Source: Triatoma infestans
Taxonomy: Eukaryota > Arthropoda > Insecta > Hemiptera > Reduviidae
Direction of reading: 5' to 3'
DNA: 64,000 nt
NCBI GenBank assembly: GCA_011037195.1
Contig: JAAEAF010002490.1
Coordinates: 62,001 to 126,000, forward strand
The notes below the pieces were generated by a model that was not told the origin of the DNA, made no database searches, and worked only from the letters and a program-made list of their open reading frames with translations. The stretch's first letter is position 1. Each line of letters opens with the position of its first letter. The translations under genes were made by a program, and so were the position numbers. Positions 1 through 11,242 of this stretch are shown here, in pieces.

Positions 1-379
1 CAAATTATGAATCATTAAATGTTAAAAATGCAAAATGGGTTGATTAATTATAATAGGACTAAGTTAATAAATTTCAAAAATAATATATATATATGGACTT
101 GCTAAACTATTTCTAATTCTAACATTTAACATATGAAAACAAATGATGTAATATAAGAAGGAACTATATAGTCAAATGTTAAAAAAAAAAAAAAGATAAA
201 AAAATGTATTAACCATTTCTTCCCCAATAAAGTTTTAATCCATTTAAATTACATATATTTTTGTTCATTTATAATAGCAAATTATATACAAATTTTTGTT
301 TGTTTGTTTCATATATATATATATATGAAGATACACAATATATATATATTTATATCTATAAAAATAAAGATATAAAATC
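1..379. other. AT-rich non-coding stretch with TA microsatellites
   Basis: Very AT-rich sequence with an A run near 181-194 and TA dinucleotide runs around 310-326 and 340-347. I see no exon, RNA gene or repeat with recognisable ends. Confidence 0.6.
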
Positions 380-631
380 TTAATTAAAACTTTCGGCCAA
401 GGCTAATTTAACATTATCACGCCATTTTCTAATTAATGCAATATGTTCATTACTTAATATATGTCGTTGTGTAAAATAATGTAATACAGTATCTAATGCT
501 TTAGCGCCTTCATAATGTGTGACTAATGGTTGATATTTATTTTCTTTTATAATTTCATTAACTTCTTCTTTATTACAGGTATTTAGTCTTCGGTCTTCTC
601 CCGTCCGTCCATAATCCTGTGCACCATACAT
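380..631 (-). pseudogene. Possible C-terminal fragment of a Tigger/Jerky (CENP-B-like) DDE protein
   Basis: An 83-residue frame ending in a normal stop. Residues about 35-78 (a segment around KALDTVLHYFTQ, then IALIRKWRD) resemble the short helical tail after the DDE domain in pogo/Tigger-type transposases and their domesticated relatives. No catalytic domain is seen upstream on this strand. A splice acceptor-like AG lies just inside the frame, after the first few codons, so this could instead be a last exon of a host gene whose other exons lie elsewhere. The family resemblance is from memory of the motif style and is weak. The alternative is an unrelated open frame. Confidence 0.3.
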
Positions 632-2372
632 AATATTTATCGTTTATATTTTTTTTTTTATTATTAACTCGTTATAGTTATTAAAATATGTTTTCATCTT
701 TAAATATTAGAAAAATTATAAGCAAAAAAAAATTAGGCTAAAATATGAAAGAAAACAAATAAAAAATTTTAAAAAAAATCAGCTGAATTTAAAAAATTTG
801 ATTATCCTGGCTTTAGGATTTTTTTTTTTTTATATTTTTGGATGAATATGGCTTGATATTTATATTGAAGTTTATGAAAACAATTTGTAATTTGTAAGCA
901 ATTTTTATCTTATTTTTTTTTATTCTTGACAAATTTTATAGGAATTGTTTCGAGATTATCACATTTAAGAAGTTAACATGATTATTCAGTTACAGAAAAG
1001 TAGTGGACTACTTTTTGTTATCCTACAAGTTTTTGTTATTTTAAAAACACTTTTGTCAAAAAGTAGGATACATCCCTTATAGTTGTTGATATATTCCATG
1101 ATTAAACTATAAATTCTGAAAAGATTAGGGTGTTCTGAAATTTGATCAATTTAATATAGTGGCGATAAAAAAAATCTCATAATGTTTTATGACTGATTTG
1201 GTTTCAAGCTGCATAAACGCTTTCGCTTGTTGTGGATACGTTATGTAGAAACCAAAATCATTCGTTCACTGAAGACTTCTATGGATTACTAAACACACAA
1301 CATGTTATTGAAATCAGCACTATCAGAAAAAAAAAAACCTTGTGCTTTAGTACGATTTGTCATTGTTCACTTGAAATGAAAGCCTTAAATTAAACCTCAT
1401 TAACTTAAACCTTAATCATTATACAGCAACCACATCAGGATTATGGACTTAGAATGTTATAAGAAGCAACTAAGATACAAAGCCATCTTAGCCTGGTTAT
1501 CCTGGTCATCTCCCTATTCTTTCTAATTCCTATGGCCATTCCAGCCGAAAGACCCATAAATTCGCACGGATTTTTTTTATTGAGCTTTCCAAAAACATCT
1601 GCATAGTGGAGACATCACAGTGTTTTTTTTTACCATGAGAGAAATTCCATTAAAAATCCACCCTATTTCCTTTCCTTTTCCTGGCAGATCGAAGAATGAG
1701 CTAAAGAGGAGTACGAGGATTAAAGAGATGCAAGTTTTGGCTGTTAAGAAAAAGGTTTTTACATATAGGTTTAGGCCATGTCTATTCTGTTGGAATGGTA
1801 ATAAACGATTTCTTCAACTTTGGCAAGAAATTTCTTGAACGGAAACTTAGAATCGAACCTCTGGCACACAACCAACCCTGGTTTGGTCCTGGCTATTTCT
1901 ATCCTAATTCCACGGCTTCCTTCCAGTTGAACTAGAAACTTGCATATCGTGTGATTCTTTATTGATTATTCTGGAAATTTCATCTGCCCTAAAGGGAGGT
2001 CATAAGCGTTTCCCAAGAATAAGAGGAAGAATTCATCAACTCATCGCCCATGAGAACTCCTCCCCTTGTCCTTCCCTGTTAATTATGGTTTAGGCTCTGA
2101 ACAAAACTTCTTACCCTCTTTTTTCTCCCTATATTGTTGTTTTACTTGTGTGTGAACGAAATTGCGAAAGATATGTTATATCTAAATCATTTATGAAATT
2201 GGTCTGGTGAAAGAGCAATTTCTTTTCATATTTATAGAATCACATTTGTAGAAATTGTGAAGTACAGCTTAGCAAACCTATTTGTTAGTAGTTTTATCCA
2301 TAAATTTACTAAATAAGTGATTAGTATTACTTTACAAAAAATGCATGGAAAAATAAGAAAACAATGTTGTTA
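632..2372. other. Non-coding intergenic or intronic sequence
   Basis: AT-rich sequence with poly-T and poly-A runs. The part from about 1490 to 2130 is less AT-rich and may be an old repeat, but I find no coding frame, terminal repeats or RNA promoter boxes in it. It lies 3' of the last seen Nab2 exon and could be part of a Nab2 intron if that gene runs out of the window. Confidence 0.5.
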
Positions 2373-3277
2373 CGGGGATCATTCATTAAGTAACGAGATA
2401 AACCGCTGTAGCTCAAAAACGATTTATTTAATCAACACAAAACTTTGGCTACTTTTCAACATAGTCCCCAGCAACATTTATACACTTGTCCCATCTTCTT
2501 CTAATTTGTGTATGCCTCTGGCATAAAATTCTTTGGGTTGAACTTGAAGCCACTTTTGCACCTGATTTTCAACTTCTTCATTGGATTGAAAATGTTTCCC
2601 CGCGTAGAGCGTCTTAAAAAGGAGTCCGAACAAATGGAATTCCGATGAGGCGACGTGGGGGCTGTAGGGGGGATGTGGAAGGATCTCCCACCCCACTTTC
2701 TTTGTGGGCGTCCTTAAGTTGTCTTGGAACCCATCTCGCACAAATTTTTTTGTACTGCAACTTCTTCTGAATAATGTTACGGACAGTTCCAATAACTCGC
2801 ATGCACTTCTTCAGCTATCAGTTCAACAGTAATACGTCTGTTGTCCTGAATTAACGCGTTAATGCGAGATTCGCGGGAGGAAGATGCAACTTTCAATTGG
2901 TCGTCCACTTCTTTGCTCATCACAGACACTTACACGGCCACTTTTAAACTGTTCTATCCATTTGTAAACCTTTGAACGGTTCAAACAATTATTCCCATAC
3001 ATTTTCAACATTTTTTCGTGGATTTCACTATCTTTGATACCCACTGCAACTAAAAATCTAATCACTGAGCATTGTTCTTTCGAGGTGCAATGCTCGAGAA
3101 AACCCGCCATTGTTAACTGAATAAATTTGAGGTTATGCTTACCAAAAATACTCTCGAACTGCTGATGAAAAACTAAGTACAGCGATGCCAACTTGACGCA
3201 CTAAAACTATCTGTATTGATTAACAAACCTTTTCTAATCTACAGCGATATGTCTCGTTACTTATTGAATGAACCTCG
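2373..3277 (-). mobile_element. Internally deleted mariner-family DNA transposon
   Basis: The ends form inverted repeats of about 27 bp: the left end begins CGGGGATCATTC and the right end, read on the minus strand, begins CGAGGTTCATTC, both continuing into the same run AAGTAACGAGA. A TA dinucleotide lies outside each end (2371-2372 and 3278-3279), the usual mariner target duplication. The element is about 905 bp, against roughly 1.3 kb for intact members. The missing part is the centre of the transposase with the first two catalytic aspartates. It is therefore non-autonomous. Confidence 0.9.
2478..3110 (-). pseudogene. Broken mariner transposase
   Basis: The N-terminal helix-turn-helix half is read from a likely start at 3108-3110 (MAGFLEHCTSKEQ) through the YKWIEQFKSGR and DEQRSGRP motifs. 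Frame shifts follow near 2860-2880 and 2790-2800; the second helix-turn-helix (IALIQDNRR-like, then CARWVPRQL) is read in other frames. After a deletion the frame resumes at LPHPPYSP and runs to the family's C-terminal segment (QPKEFYARGIHKLEEDG). In the segment that normally carries the third catalytic aspartate (SPDLAPSD in active members) both aspartates are replaced (SPHVASSE). It cannot be active. Confidence 0.85.
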
Positions 3278-3479
3278 TATATTGTTTCAAAGTGAAATAA
3301 GGCCTGATTGTTAGTCTATGTAGAGAAGGTATGGTATTGTTTTTTTTTTTTTTGATGACTCTTCCACTATAATTTTCTTATTCCAATTTTAAAGCGCTCT
3401 CTACAATATACAATTTTAAATACTTCCAGAACGTTAATTACTCAAATTACAAATCCTTATAATATATATATACACACTT

Positions 3480-4070
3480 AACACTAAGCAAAGTGCCAAT
3501 AACGTTGAACCAACTTCAAGAACATTTAAAATTTAACGCCATATTTCCATTTAAAATCATTTTCCCAGAAAAATGTACCACATAAAAAGTGGTTACGTTT
3601 ATCTGTAAAATTAGCATTCCAAGTTTAATAAAAAAGAAAAGTGTTTGTAACCGTTTCTGAAAAAAAATTCCAAAATATCAACTATCTCATACTGAAAGTT
3701 ACAGTTCTTCGTTTAACAGTTTTTCTAGCAAAATTCATTATAAGATTCATATAGGTGGTAGAAATTCCACATTGTAATGAAGTAAAATTTAGAGGAAAGC
3801 ATAACGTTGCTGCTCCCCCCTTCCCCCCAAAAATACCTTAGAAATAAATCAATTTTCCTAGAAAAATTTGAAAAATGGTGAAAAACACTGTCTGGATGTT
3901 AACAGACACTTATATAATAAATATTATTATGGGACCTCTCAAGGCCAACACATTATGCTAATAAATAAATAAATATATATACCAATACGCCTTGAAATAT
4001 GTATTTCCGGTGAAAACCGCTATTTCGAAAAGTTTTACATTAATAAATAATAATAATAATAATAATTTAT
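3480..4070. repeat. Copy of unclassified dispersed repeat
   Basis: Contains phrases that recur across the window, such as TTTAGAGGAAAGCATAACG followed by a C-rich run and GATTCATATAGGTGGTAGAAA. The same phrases occur near 7200-7270. No coding frame and no clear ends. A run of AAT units closes the segment near 4045-4065. Sequence between this copy and the next (4070-4900) shows nothing I recognise. Confidence 0.45.
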
Positions 4071-4899
4071 TTGATCATAATATACAATACGTATAAATAT
4101 ATCTTCTCTTATATCAATAGAGAAAGTAATAACATTATTAAAGATGGTAATATTAGTAGTTTCTTCTGAAACTTAACAGACAAAATTATAATAGATATAA
4201 CATTAAAGGTTCCCCACAAGGTCAACATTTTGCTGATAAATACAAATGTATCAATACACATTATTGATAAGCCTTTGGTGCTTGGTTTGGTTTTGATGAA
4301 AAAAAAAATAAAAATAAAAAGTTATCTACTAGAAAGTGGTGTACTGAATTTAACTGCAGTTGGTAAGAGAATATGCTCACTTTAATATTAATCTGTGTTT
4401 TTTTATTTTATTAATTTTAATTGATATTAGCATTATCATTTTATTTAATACATGTATCTTGATTTATTTTAATAATTATTATGTCGTTGTTCAAAAATTA
4501 TGGGGTAATGTATAATGCAAATTTAAACAACATATTAAATATTGAAAACTTATATTAGACTTAAACAAAAAAACCTCAGGATTCAATTCATATGAGAGGC
4601 AAGGCAACTTGTCTTAAAAATGGTGGTGATTTTTAACATAACATCCAGTGACAAATGACGTAAAATAAGCAAAGTTTAGAAAAACAAACGTAAGTTCGAA
4701 AAGATTTAAGCTTTAATATACCTGATTATATTTAAAATGTTAAAAGTCCTAATATTATCCAATTTTTATCATTTGAATTATAGAATTTTAATATTAATTT
4801 GATTCAATAAAGAACAAAATTTAAATTTGTTAAATTTGACTGCAATTGAATATGAATTGCAGACTGCATAATAGCGCTACCATCTAGCTAGAAATACTT

Positions 4900-5490
4900 G
4901 TAGGAGCAATTTACAGGTTTTTTAAACACTTAGTTTCCCCTTAAAATCCACCTTTCGAAAAAAGTTTTTAAATAAGAGATTATTTCTACAGTAATACTTC
5001 CTAACTTTAAAGTAAAAAATCATTTGTGCCGATTTCTTAAAATTTTTTTTATAAAATTAACACTTCCTATAAAACGATTTACTTCAACCTTGGATTCTAG
5101 CAATGTTTATAATGTATGTATCCCAATATTGCACCGAAATAGTACTTTAGAAGAAACTTAACACATTGCAAAACCTCCAAAACCTACCAAAAAAAACATT
5201 TTTTTTGGAAACTATTAACAATAAAAGTGAATGCTCTTTATGTTAGTATAAAAGAAGTTTAAATAAACAAAAAAAAAAGTTGAATAATTTTCGAGAAAAT
5301 CGCGAAAGAATAAAAAATCAGTGGCACTTCCAAGCTGATATATCGAATTCGATGGTGGAACCTAAAACGATATATCAAGTTAGGAGCTTCTACTAGATGT
5401 ACATTTTTCTCTGGAGAAAAACGAGATAGTTTCTTCATACACACAATACTAGACCAACCATTCGCTAAATACATTTCTTCTTTCATATAC
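4900..5490. repeat. Copy of unclassified dispersed repeat
   Basis: Shares with the copies at 6900-7690 and 62330-62530 the series: a CAGTGGCACTTCC phrase, a GGTGG-ACCTAAA phrase, a segment on pausing near GAGCTTCTAC, and a CCATTCGCTAAA phrase before an A/T-rich end. The order is kept although identity is moderate. Non-coding. Confidence 0.45.
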
Positions 5491-5801
5491 TAGAAACCTC
5501 GTATTTTCCTGAAAACTGAATTTTACGATCGCAATACTTCCACTTGCATAAGAAGAAAGTAAGAGAACGTAAATATTATTTTAAATATTGCTAAAAATTG
5601 ACAATATAAAAATTCCAATTGATAGGTTTTTTTAAAAAAAAAAGCTTAAATAATTCTACATTATTGTTCTACAATATAAATATTGTTAGAATCCCAAGGT
5701 TGAAGCAAATTGGTTTAAGGCAGTGTAACATTATAAAATAGTTTTTTGAACAAATATTATATTTGTTCGGTTATTTTATCCGTCGTAGCATGCATATTGG
5801 T

Positions 5802-5848
5802 TTTGTTCCTAACCGGTTTCGGATATTCACATCCATCATCAGAGCAAA
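5802..5848 (-). ncRNA. Hammerhead-ribozyme-like motif, family B left arm
   Basis: On the minus strand the order is UUUGCU, CUGAUGA, a lone U, a hairpin GGAU-GUGAAU-AUCC, GAA, ACCGGU, U, AGGAACAAA. CUGAUGA and GAA are the invariant core of hammerhead ribozymes; ACCGGU is self-complementary and fits a short helix III; the base after it fits the cleavage position. Flanks can pair as helix I (CU with AG, then UUUG with CAAA across a bulge). The lone U after CUGAUGA departs from the textbook core. Activity is not shown. Confidence 0.5.
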
Positions 5849-6017
5849 TTCACCAAGTTCGTGTAGAGAATTCACTTCACGAATGTTTCTGTAGCTCACA
5901 CTTTTGTAGTTGTATATACAACCATATATATTACATATATACACACATATATAATATAACAACAGTGTGAGTCTTCAGAACATTTCGTTGAAGTGAACTC
6001 TCTACATAACGTGTGAA

Positions 6018-6061
6018 TTTGCTCTGATGATGGAATGAATACCGAACCGGTTCAGAACAAA
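6018..6061 (+). ncRNA. Decayed hammerhead-like motif, family B right arm
   Basis: The plus strand repeats the left-arm motif: UUUGCU, CUGAUGA, U, a weak hairpin bounded by GG and CC, then GAACCGGUU with one A of the GAAAC block lost, then AGAACAAA able to pair with UUUGCU as helix I. The weak helix II and the lost A suggest decay. Confidence 0.4.
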
Positions 6062-6243
6062 ACCATATGGCCATGCTACGACGGATAACAATACCAGATG
6101 TTTCCAGCATTGCTACCCACACATGTTTCAATTATATTTGGTTGTTTTGTGAGTTTCGAGAATTAAGTTCTCTTGAAGGAAAACTCATCAATGTTATGTT
6201 AAATATTCATTTTAATCAATGGTTATTATTATTCTTATTTATT

Positions 6244-6261
6244 TATTATTAATTATTATTA

Positions 6262-6304
<43 letters not shown>

Positions 6305-6715
6305 TGTCTGTGGAGGGTTGGGGACCAAACCCTACGCTATCCAAAGCCTCACTTGGCCCATATAGCTACCCCAAGAAAAACAACAACATACCGGGTCTAG
6401 AACAAATATCCAGACTCGGGTCTCAATCAATGGTAAAGAATATTTTATTTTTCGCTTCTCAAATAGCTTCACAACTTCCTCTCAACTACCAACCAACTTT
6501 CCAGCCTACTAAGCTAAAGGTTTTCGGACTAAGTCTCCAACGCGGACTCAACCTCAGATTGGTTAAACTTGAGCGACACAAAAAACTAATTCAATGGAGC
6601 TTGATTTTTCTAGGTATCACATTCAATGCAGGCGTTATCCTCAGAAGCTTGTCCAAGATACTGTCCGAAATATGTATATTTGTGGAGCTTCGAGGGAACT
6701 AAGCACAACTGTTCA
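6244..6715 (-). mobile_element. 3' fragment of a non-LTR retrotransposon with (TAA)n tail
   Basis: A run of TTA units (about 6244-6303) is followed by a 3' UTR shared with the copies at 29666 and 31415: TTTGTCTGTGG, a CCCTA-GCTATCCAAAGCCTCAC phrase, a CCCATATAGCTACCCC phrase and AAGAAAAACAACAACA. Read on the minus strand this is a 3' end with a (TAA)n tail, as in I-clade elements. Beyond about 6430 the sequence departs from the other two copies, so it is a different subfamily. The 132-codon plus-strand frame here is antisense noise. Confidence 0.65.
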
Positions 6716-6899
6716 TAATAAAAATCAAATAATATAACCTCATAATGAAATGACACTTTTAATGGAAGTTTAATGTCAGTTTAAGCTTAAATCCCAGAAT
6801 CATGCTAAAATCCCTGCAGCAGCAAGAGAACAAACAAAACAAAAAAAAAAAAAAATCTGGTGTGAAACACTTCTCTTACACTCCTGTCAGTACAATTAT

Positions 6900-7690
6900 T
6901 TATATAAATGTCAAATTTGACCTAACAAGTACAGGGGTAGAAGGGGGATAAGTACCTACCTACTAAACTTGGCAGTTGGAAAAGTACAAAAAACACTGAA
7001 ACAACTGCATAATATAACATTTGAAAATGTTTCAAATATAAGTGATACGGTTATAACTGTACAATAATCATACCAAATTTAAAGAAAATCATAGTAGCCA
7101 TTTTCGAGAAAATTCCAAAAAGAAAACTCAAAAACCTATTCTGTAAAATCGCACTTCCGATTAATCAATTTACTATAAATTTAGGATTTTATTAACGCTT
7201 CTAATATGTACAAATATTACATAGATGGTAAAAGAATATATTATTTCAAGTAGTACATTAGAGGAAAGTATATCGGGAGGTTTCACTAAAATCTCCAAAC
7301 AAAAAAAATCAAATGAAAACAAATAAAAGTGAGAGATATTTTATGTATGTAGATAGTATACGAAGTTTAAAGAAAATCGTTGGAGCCGTTTTTGAAAAAA
7401 AATCATGAAAAACAGGAAAAAAAAAGAATCCATTCAGTAAAGTGGCACTTCCGATTGATGGATTTTGCTCTTCGTGTCTGGTGGCGGTGGCAGTGCCTAA
7501 ATGGAATACCAAGTTTCGAGCTTCCTGCTACTTTGCATTTTTGAGATATTTTGATACACACACACACACACACAAACAAATCATTCGCAAAAAAAAAAAT
7601 TTTCTTATTCAGAGGAGCCCAAAACATGTGTTTCCGGTGATAAATCAATTTCGAAAAACTGGCAATATTTCTTACGGTAAGAGAAAGTAA
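6900..7690. repeat. Unclassified dispersed repeat, about 290-bp unit present twice
   Basis: AAAGAAAATC followed by a GTAGCC-like word and TTTTCGAGAAAA occurs at 7081 and again at 7369; GCACTTCCGATT occurs at 7151 and 7445, a period near 290 bp. The segment ends with a CA microsatellite (7556-7575) and a CATTCGCAAAAA phrase that is also found near 62505. Non-coding. Related segments occur near 3480, 4900, 29290, 30840, 32600 and 62330. Confidence 0.5.
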
Positions 7691-10600
7691 AAATAGTGGG
7701 GTTTATAGACATTATTTTTCAATAAATTATAAACAATAATTATTCTTAAGTCAAATTGAGATATGGAGTCAAGAACAAATATGGCCTTTATTCTTTGATA
7801 AATATTATTTTATATGGGAAATGTAGATAATATGTATCTATGTCTGTTGACCAGTGTATAAAATCACAATCAATAGCAAATTTATCTCGCCATAACAAAA
7901 AAGAAAACATACTAACCAAAATTAACCTTAAATCATTAACATAATCATAAAATTAACCTTAACGATAAAACATAACGATATGTATATATCGACAGAACTC
8001 TCGATTTATATTTTCTGACTCAACCGCCTATCTACTACCGTTTCGACCTTGACTTTCTCAATTTTCTTTAATAAAGTATCACTAAGCTCTAGAATGGAAT
8101 ATTTATAACTGATTTCACAAACTCAAACAAGTCTTTAATGTGCCTTAGCACTTAGGGTGTCGAGTAGATAAAAGAGAGGTAACTTGATCTCATACGCAAG
8201 ACAACCTGATGATAAATATAAAATAAATCAAGCTGTCACGGAAAAAAAACAAAAAAAAACTGATGTTTTCAAGTGCTGAGGGCCCTACTACCTAATCAAA
8301 ATGTCTGTGTTAAACAAGTGCTGCCGAGAAAACGGTGCTAGGTATAAGAAAGTTAAGTTATCATTGCACCCTCAAGTAAACAATTTAAGGACTTTCTACA
8401 AGTCCTAAGAACCTCTACAGCTCACTGTTCGGTGAAAGGCAGTGTAGGCCTGGGAGTGGAGGAGACTGCCTGAAGGTCAGTAGTGCACTGTGACTGCTCC
8501 GGGTGCCTATAACCTCAGATGTTGACGTGCAGAAAAATAAATTTGAACATCTTTTACAAAGTATGCGAAATAGTCTATAACAAAATATCCTAAATATTTT
8601 AAAAAATGTAAAAGTTAGGTAATAATATAATTTTTTCAAAAGATTCTCGATAGAGATAGATGTGCTTTCTAACTAAACATGAAGGTTTACAAGACGTGAA
8701 ACAGTGTTATACAGCTTAGAAAGGAAGACCCCCAGGGGGCTGATCGTCTCCGTCATGCAAAAAGTGCGTTCTGCCAGATTACCTGGTTTGAAAGGACAGT
8801 AAGGAATGAAGTTTCGTAAAGTGTAAAGGAAAACCTTTAATTTCTATTTCATTAATAAATTAATATCTTTTATGTAATGAGAGGTAGGCTACGGTAATAA
8901 AACATAATTGATTCTAAATGTTTAAGTAATTAAATGAGTACAAATTACTTCACATTTAAAATAAAGCTCAATACAAGTAAATAAACTGGCAAATTATTCT
9001 AAAAAAAAAAAAATGTAAAATATATTTACGAATTAAACAGCTTATGAAAATACAAAAAATATTTCAAAGAAGGAAGTAATTTTAATTTTTTTTTAATCTA
9101 AGTAAGCTTAATTAAAATTTCAATTTGTGATCTAAGACTGAAAAATTAATTTTGAATCAGCAAAGAATTTTAAACAAATCTCAATCAAAAATTCAAATTG
9201 CTAAAAAGGCTTGGCAAGTCCACATATTATGTTCAACCTATAATTATTCATACAAAATTATTTTACATTTATTAAGATTCCAATTTCAGCTTTCAAAAAA
9301 GTAGGTAAACCGGATTTGGAAAACGTTGAAAAATCAGATGATTTGAAAAATTACCTTAAATTAAGTAAGGATTAAATTAAATATCATCAATTCAATAATA
9401 AAAAGAAATAAAAGAAATAACAACTAAAATAAAATAAAAAAAAGATATAAAAATAAGATAGTAAGGCTGCATTAAACAACGGTTATCTAAAATAACAACA
9501 TAATAATGTCATTACCAACGTCACACACCAATCTGGTCAACTCTTAACAGCACCGAATTTAATAGTAAATAACTGAACATAATCTCGTTATCGAATCACT
9601 TACATCATTTCATAATGTAATGTGTTGCAATTAGTTTATTTTGTTTTTTTGTTTTTGTTTTTTTATTCTTTACTCAAAGCACCCCAATAATCCATTTCTA
9701 TAACTATCTCACAAGTTTATATATAGACATAAATTCTGCAGCTAAAATTAGCAGAAAGTAAAAAACTGAGTTACATGTTTGTTCATATATGTATGTGTTG
9801 ATGTCACATCTAAATAATATTGCTATGGTTTCCGTCGATGGGCAAGGTAATTTATTTTGTGAATAGTTATTACTGCTCGTTTTGATAAAATCAGATATAA
9901 TAGAATTAAAAATATTTTCTTTGAGCATTTAAGTATCAATCTGTTATGAATATTTTGCTTTTATAAGGTCAAAAAAAAAAAAAACCATAAATATTCGGTT
10001 AATTAAGCATGCAGGGTTTAAAATATCATTAACTAGTCACTAGAGGGTCAGATCAATTAAAATGATTAAATAATGAACTACTATTGTATACTTTCTTAAC
10101 ACACACAAACAATAGCATCATAAATATGAAGTGAACTCATTAATCAAAAGAATGTTGCTAAAGAGTAAACTAAGATAACTTTAACAGAACGGTTTAGTCA
10201 ACAATCGCTATTTAACATTAAAATAGGGCCAGAAAACATGTTTATCCGCCAAAAGTAAAAAAAAAGAAGGAAAACAAAGGCAATTTATTTTCTGAATCAT
10301 TTATGACAGTAGCAATGATTATAAGTAGCCATTACATTATCTAATTTCTTCATGACAGTTGTAGATTATTTTGTTATCTATATTATTGATTTACAAATTT
10401 ACTTCAATAAATAACCATTAAAATTATAAAATAATCGCCTTCTTAAGACTTTTTAACCAGTAATTAATGAAAATCAGAATTGATGATTACATATAAGTTA
10501 AAGCCCAAAAATATCGAAATATTCAAAAATTACTATAAAAAATAGTCAATGGATTGAATCAGAAGAATAAGGAAGTTATCAACATAATTGTGTCTTATTT

Positions 10601-11242
10601 CAGGTAATACATTTATTAAATGAAACTTTATCTTATCTGCACTACATCCTCTTCATTTATATCATAGGGCAATAATTTGAAAAATTATTTAATAGCATGC
10701 AAAATTTGTAAATGCACACTCCCCTTTCATTAGAGAACTTCATTAAAATGTCACTTAACTTATTTAAACAAAAAATGCACAAATTCAAAAATAAGAATAA
10801 AATAAAATGAAGGAATTGAATTTCACTAAGGCAACAATATTCCGAGCATGCTGCCTATTAATTTCAAACTGTAGAAAAAATTCTAGTAAAATCATTGGAT
10901 TCACAGTTAAAAGTATAAAAATATAAAACTTAAAATGCGCATGACAAGGCATGAAATCATTAGTCCAATTCCCTCCAACTTTTAAATACCATCATAATTT
11001 TAGGCATTTTATTCTTGTGATTACTGCTTGAAGTAGCAATTCCTCTCATAAAATTAGGAGCCTTTTGCATTTTGGAATGTAATTTGGCTATAATCTTATA
11101 CTTGATCAATTTTTCTACTTTAATTAATGCCATGCAAATTAGTTTTTAATTACGCTGGATCCATGGTCCAAAAATATAATAAACTAAATAAAGTTGAGAA
11201 TAATGAAAAAAGGCTAGACAATGATCACTATTTTATTCTTAC
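7691..11242. other. Non-coding stretch, possibly a Nab2 intron
   Basis: AT-rich sequence downstream (in gene sense) of the last Nab2 exon seen. Apart from a SINE piece at 8405-8535 I see no repeat with ends, no CCCH zinc-finger exon and no RNA gene. A minus-strand open stretch at about 11000-11115 has splice-like borders but does not fit convincingly. Confidence 0.45.
8405..8535 (+). repeat. 5'-truncated SINE (family sharing ATGTTGACG 3' end)
   Basis: Matches the body of the SINE at 42896-43120: ACCTCTACAGCTCACTGTTCGGTG, then AGGCAGTG, GCACTGTGA and CTCAGATGTTGACG before an A-rich end. The tRNA-like head is missing. Confidence 0.6.

Larger units (their letters stand above)
5766..6095. repeat. 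Family B inverted-repeat element with hammerhead-like cores in both arms
   Basis: Two arms of roughly 130-150 bp face each other: the left arm (about 5766-5917) reads CCGTCGTAGCATG then GGTTTTGTTC then ACCGGTTTCGG, and the right arm (about 5965-6095) carries the reverse complement of the same words in reverse order. The spacer of about 50 bp is TA-rich. Each arm holds a CTGATGA...GAAAC-like core with 5' end towards the spacer. Short open frames here are chance products of the palindrome. Confidence 0.75.

Noticed and set aside
5746..6252. Several short frames on both strands
   Set aside because: They arise from the arms of the family B inverted repeat and mirror each other.
6304..6702. 132-codon plus-strand frame
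   Set aside because: Antisense to the 3' end of a non-LTR retrotransposon that has its tail at the left.
10994..11115. Seventh Nab2 exon on the minus strand
   Set aside because: An open stretch with AG before and GT after exists, but the acceptor lacks a pyrimidine tract and the peptide does not match what I know of the family.
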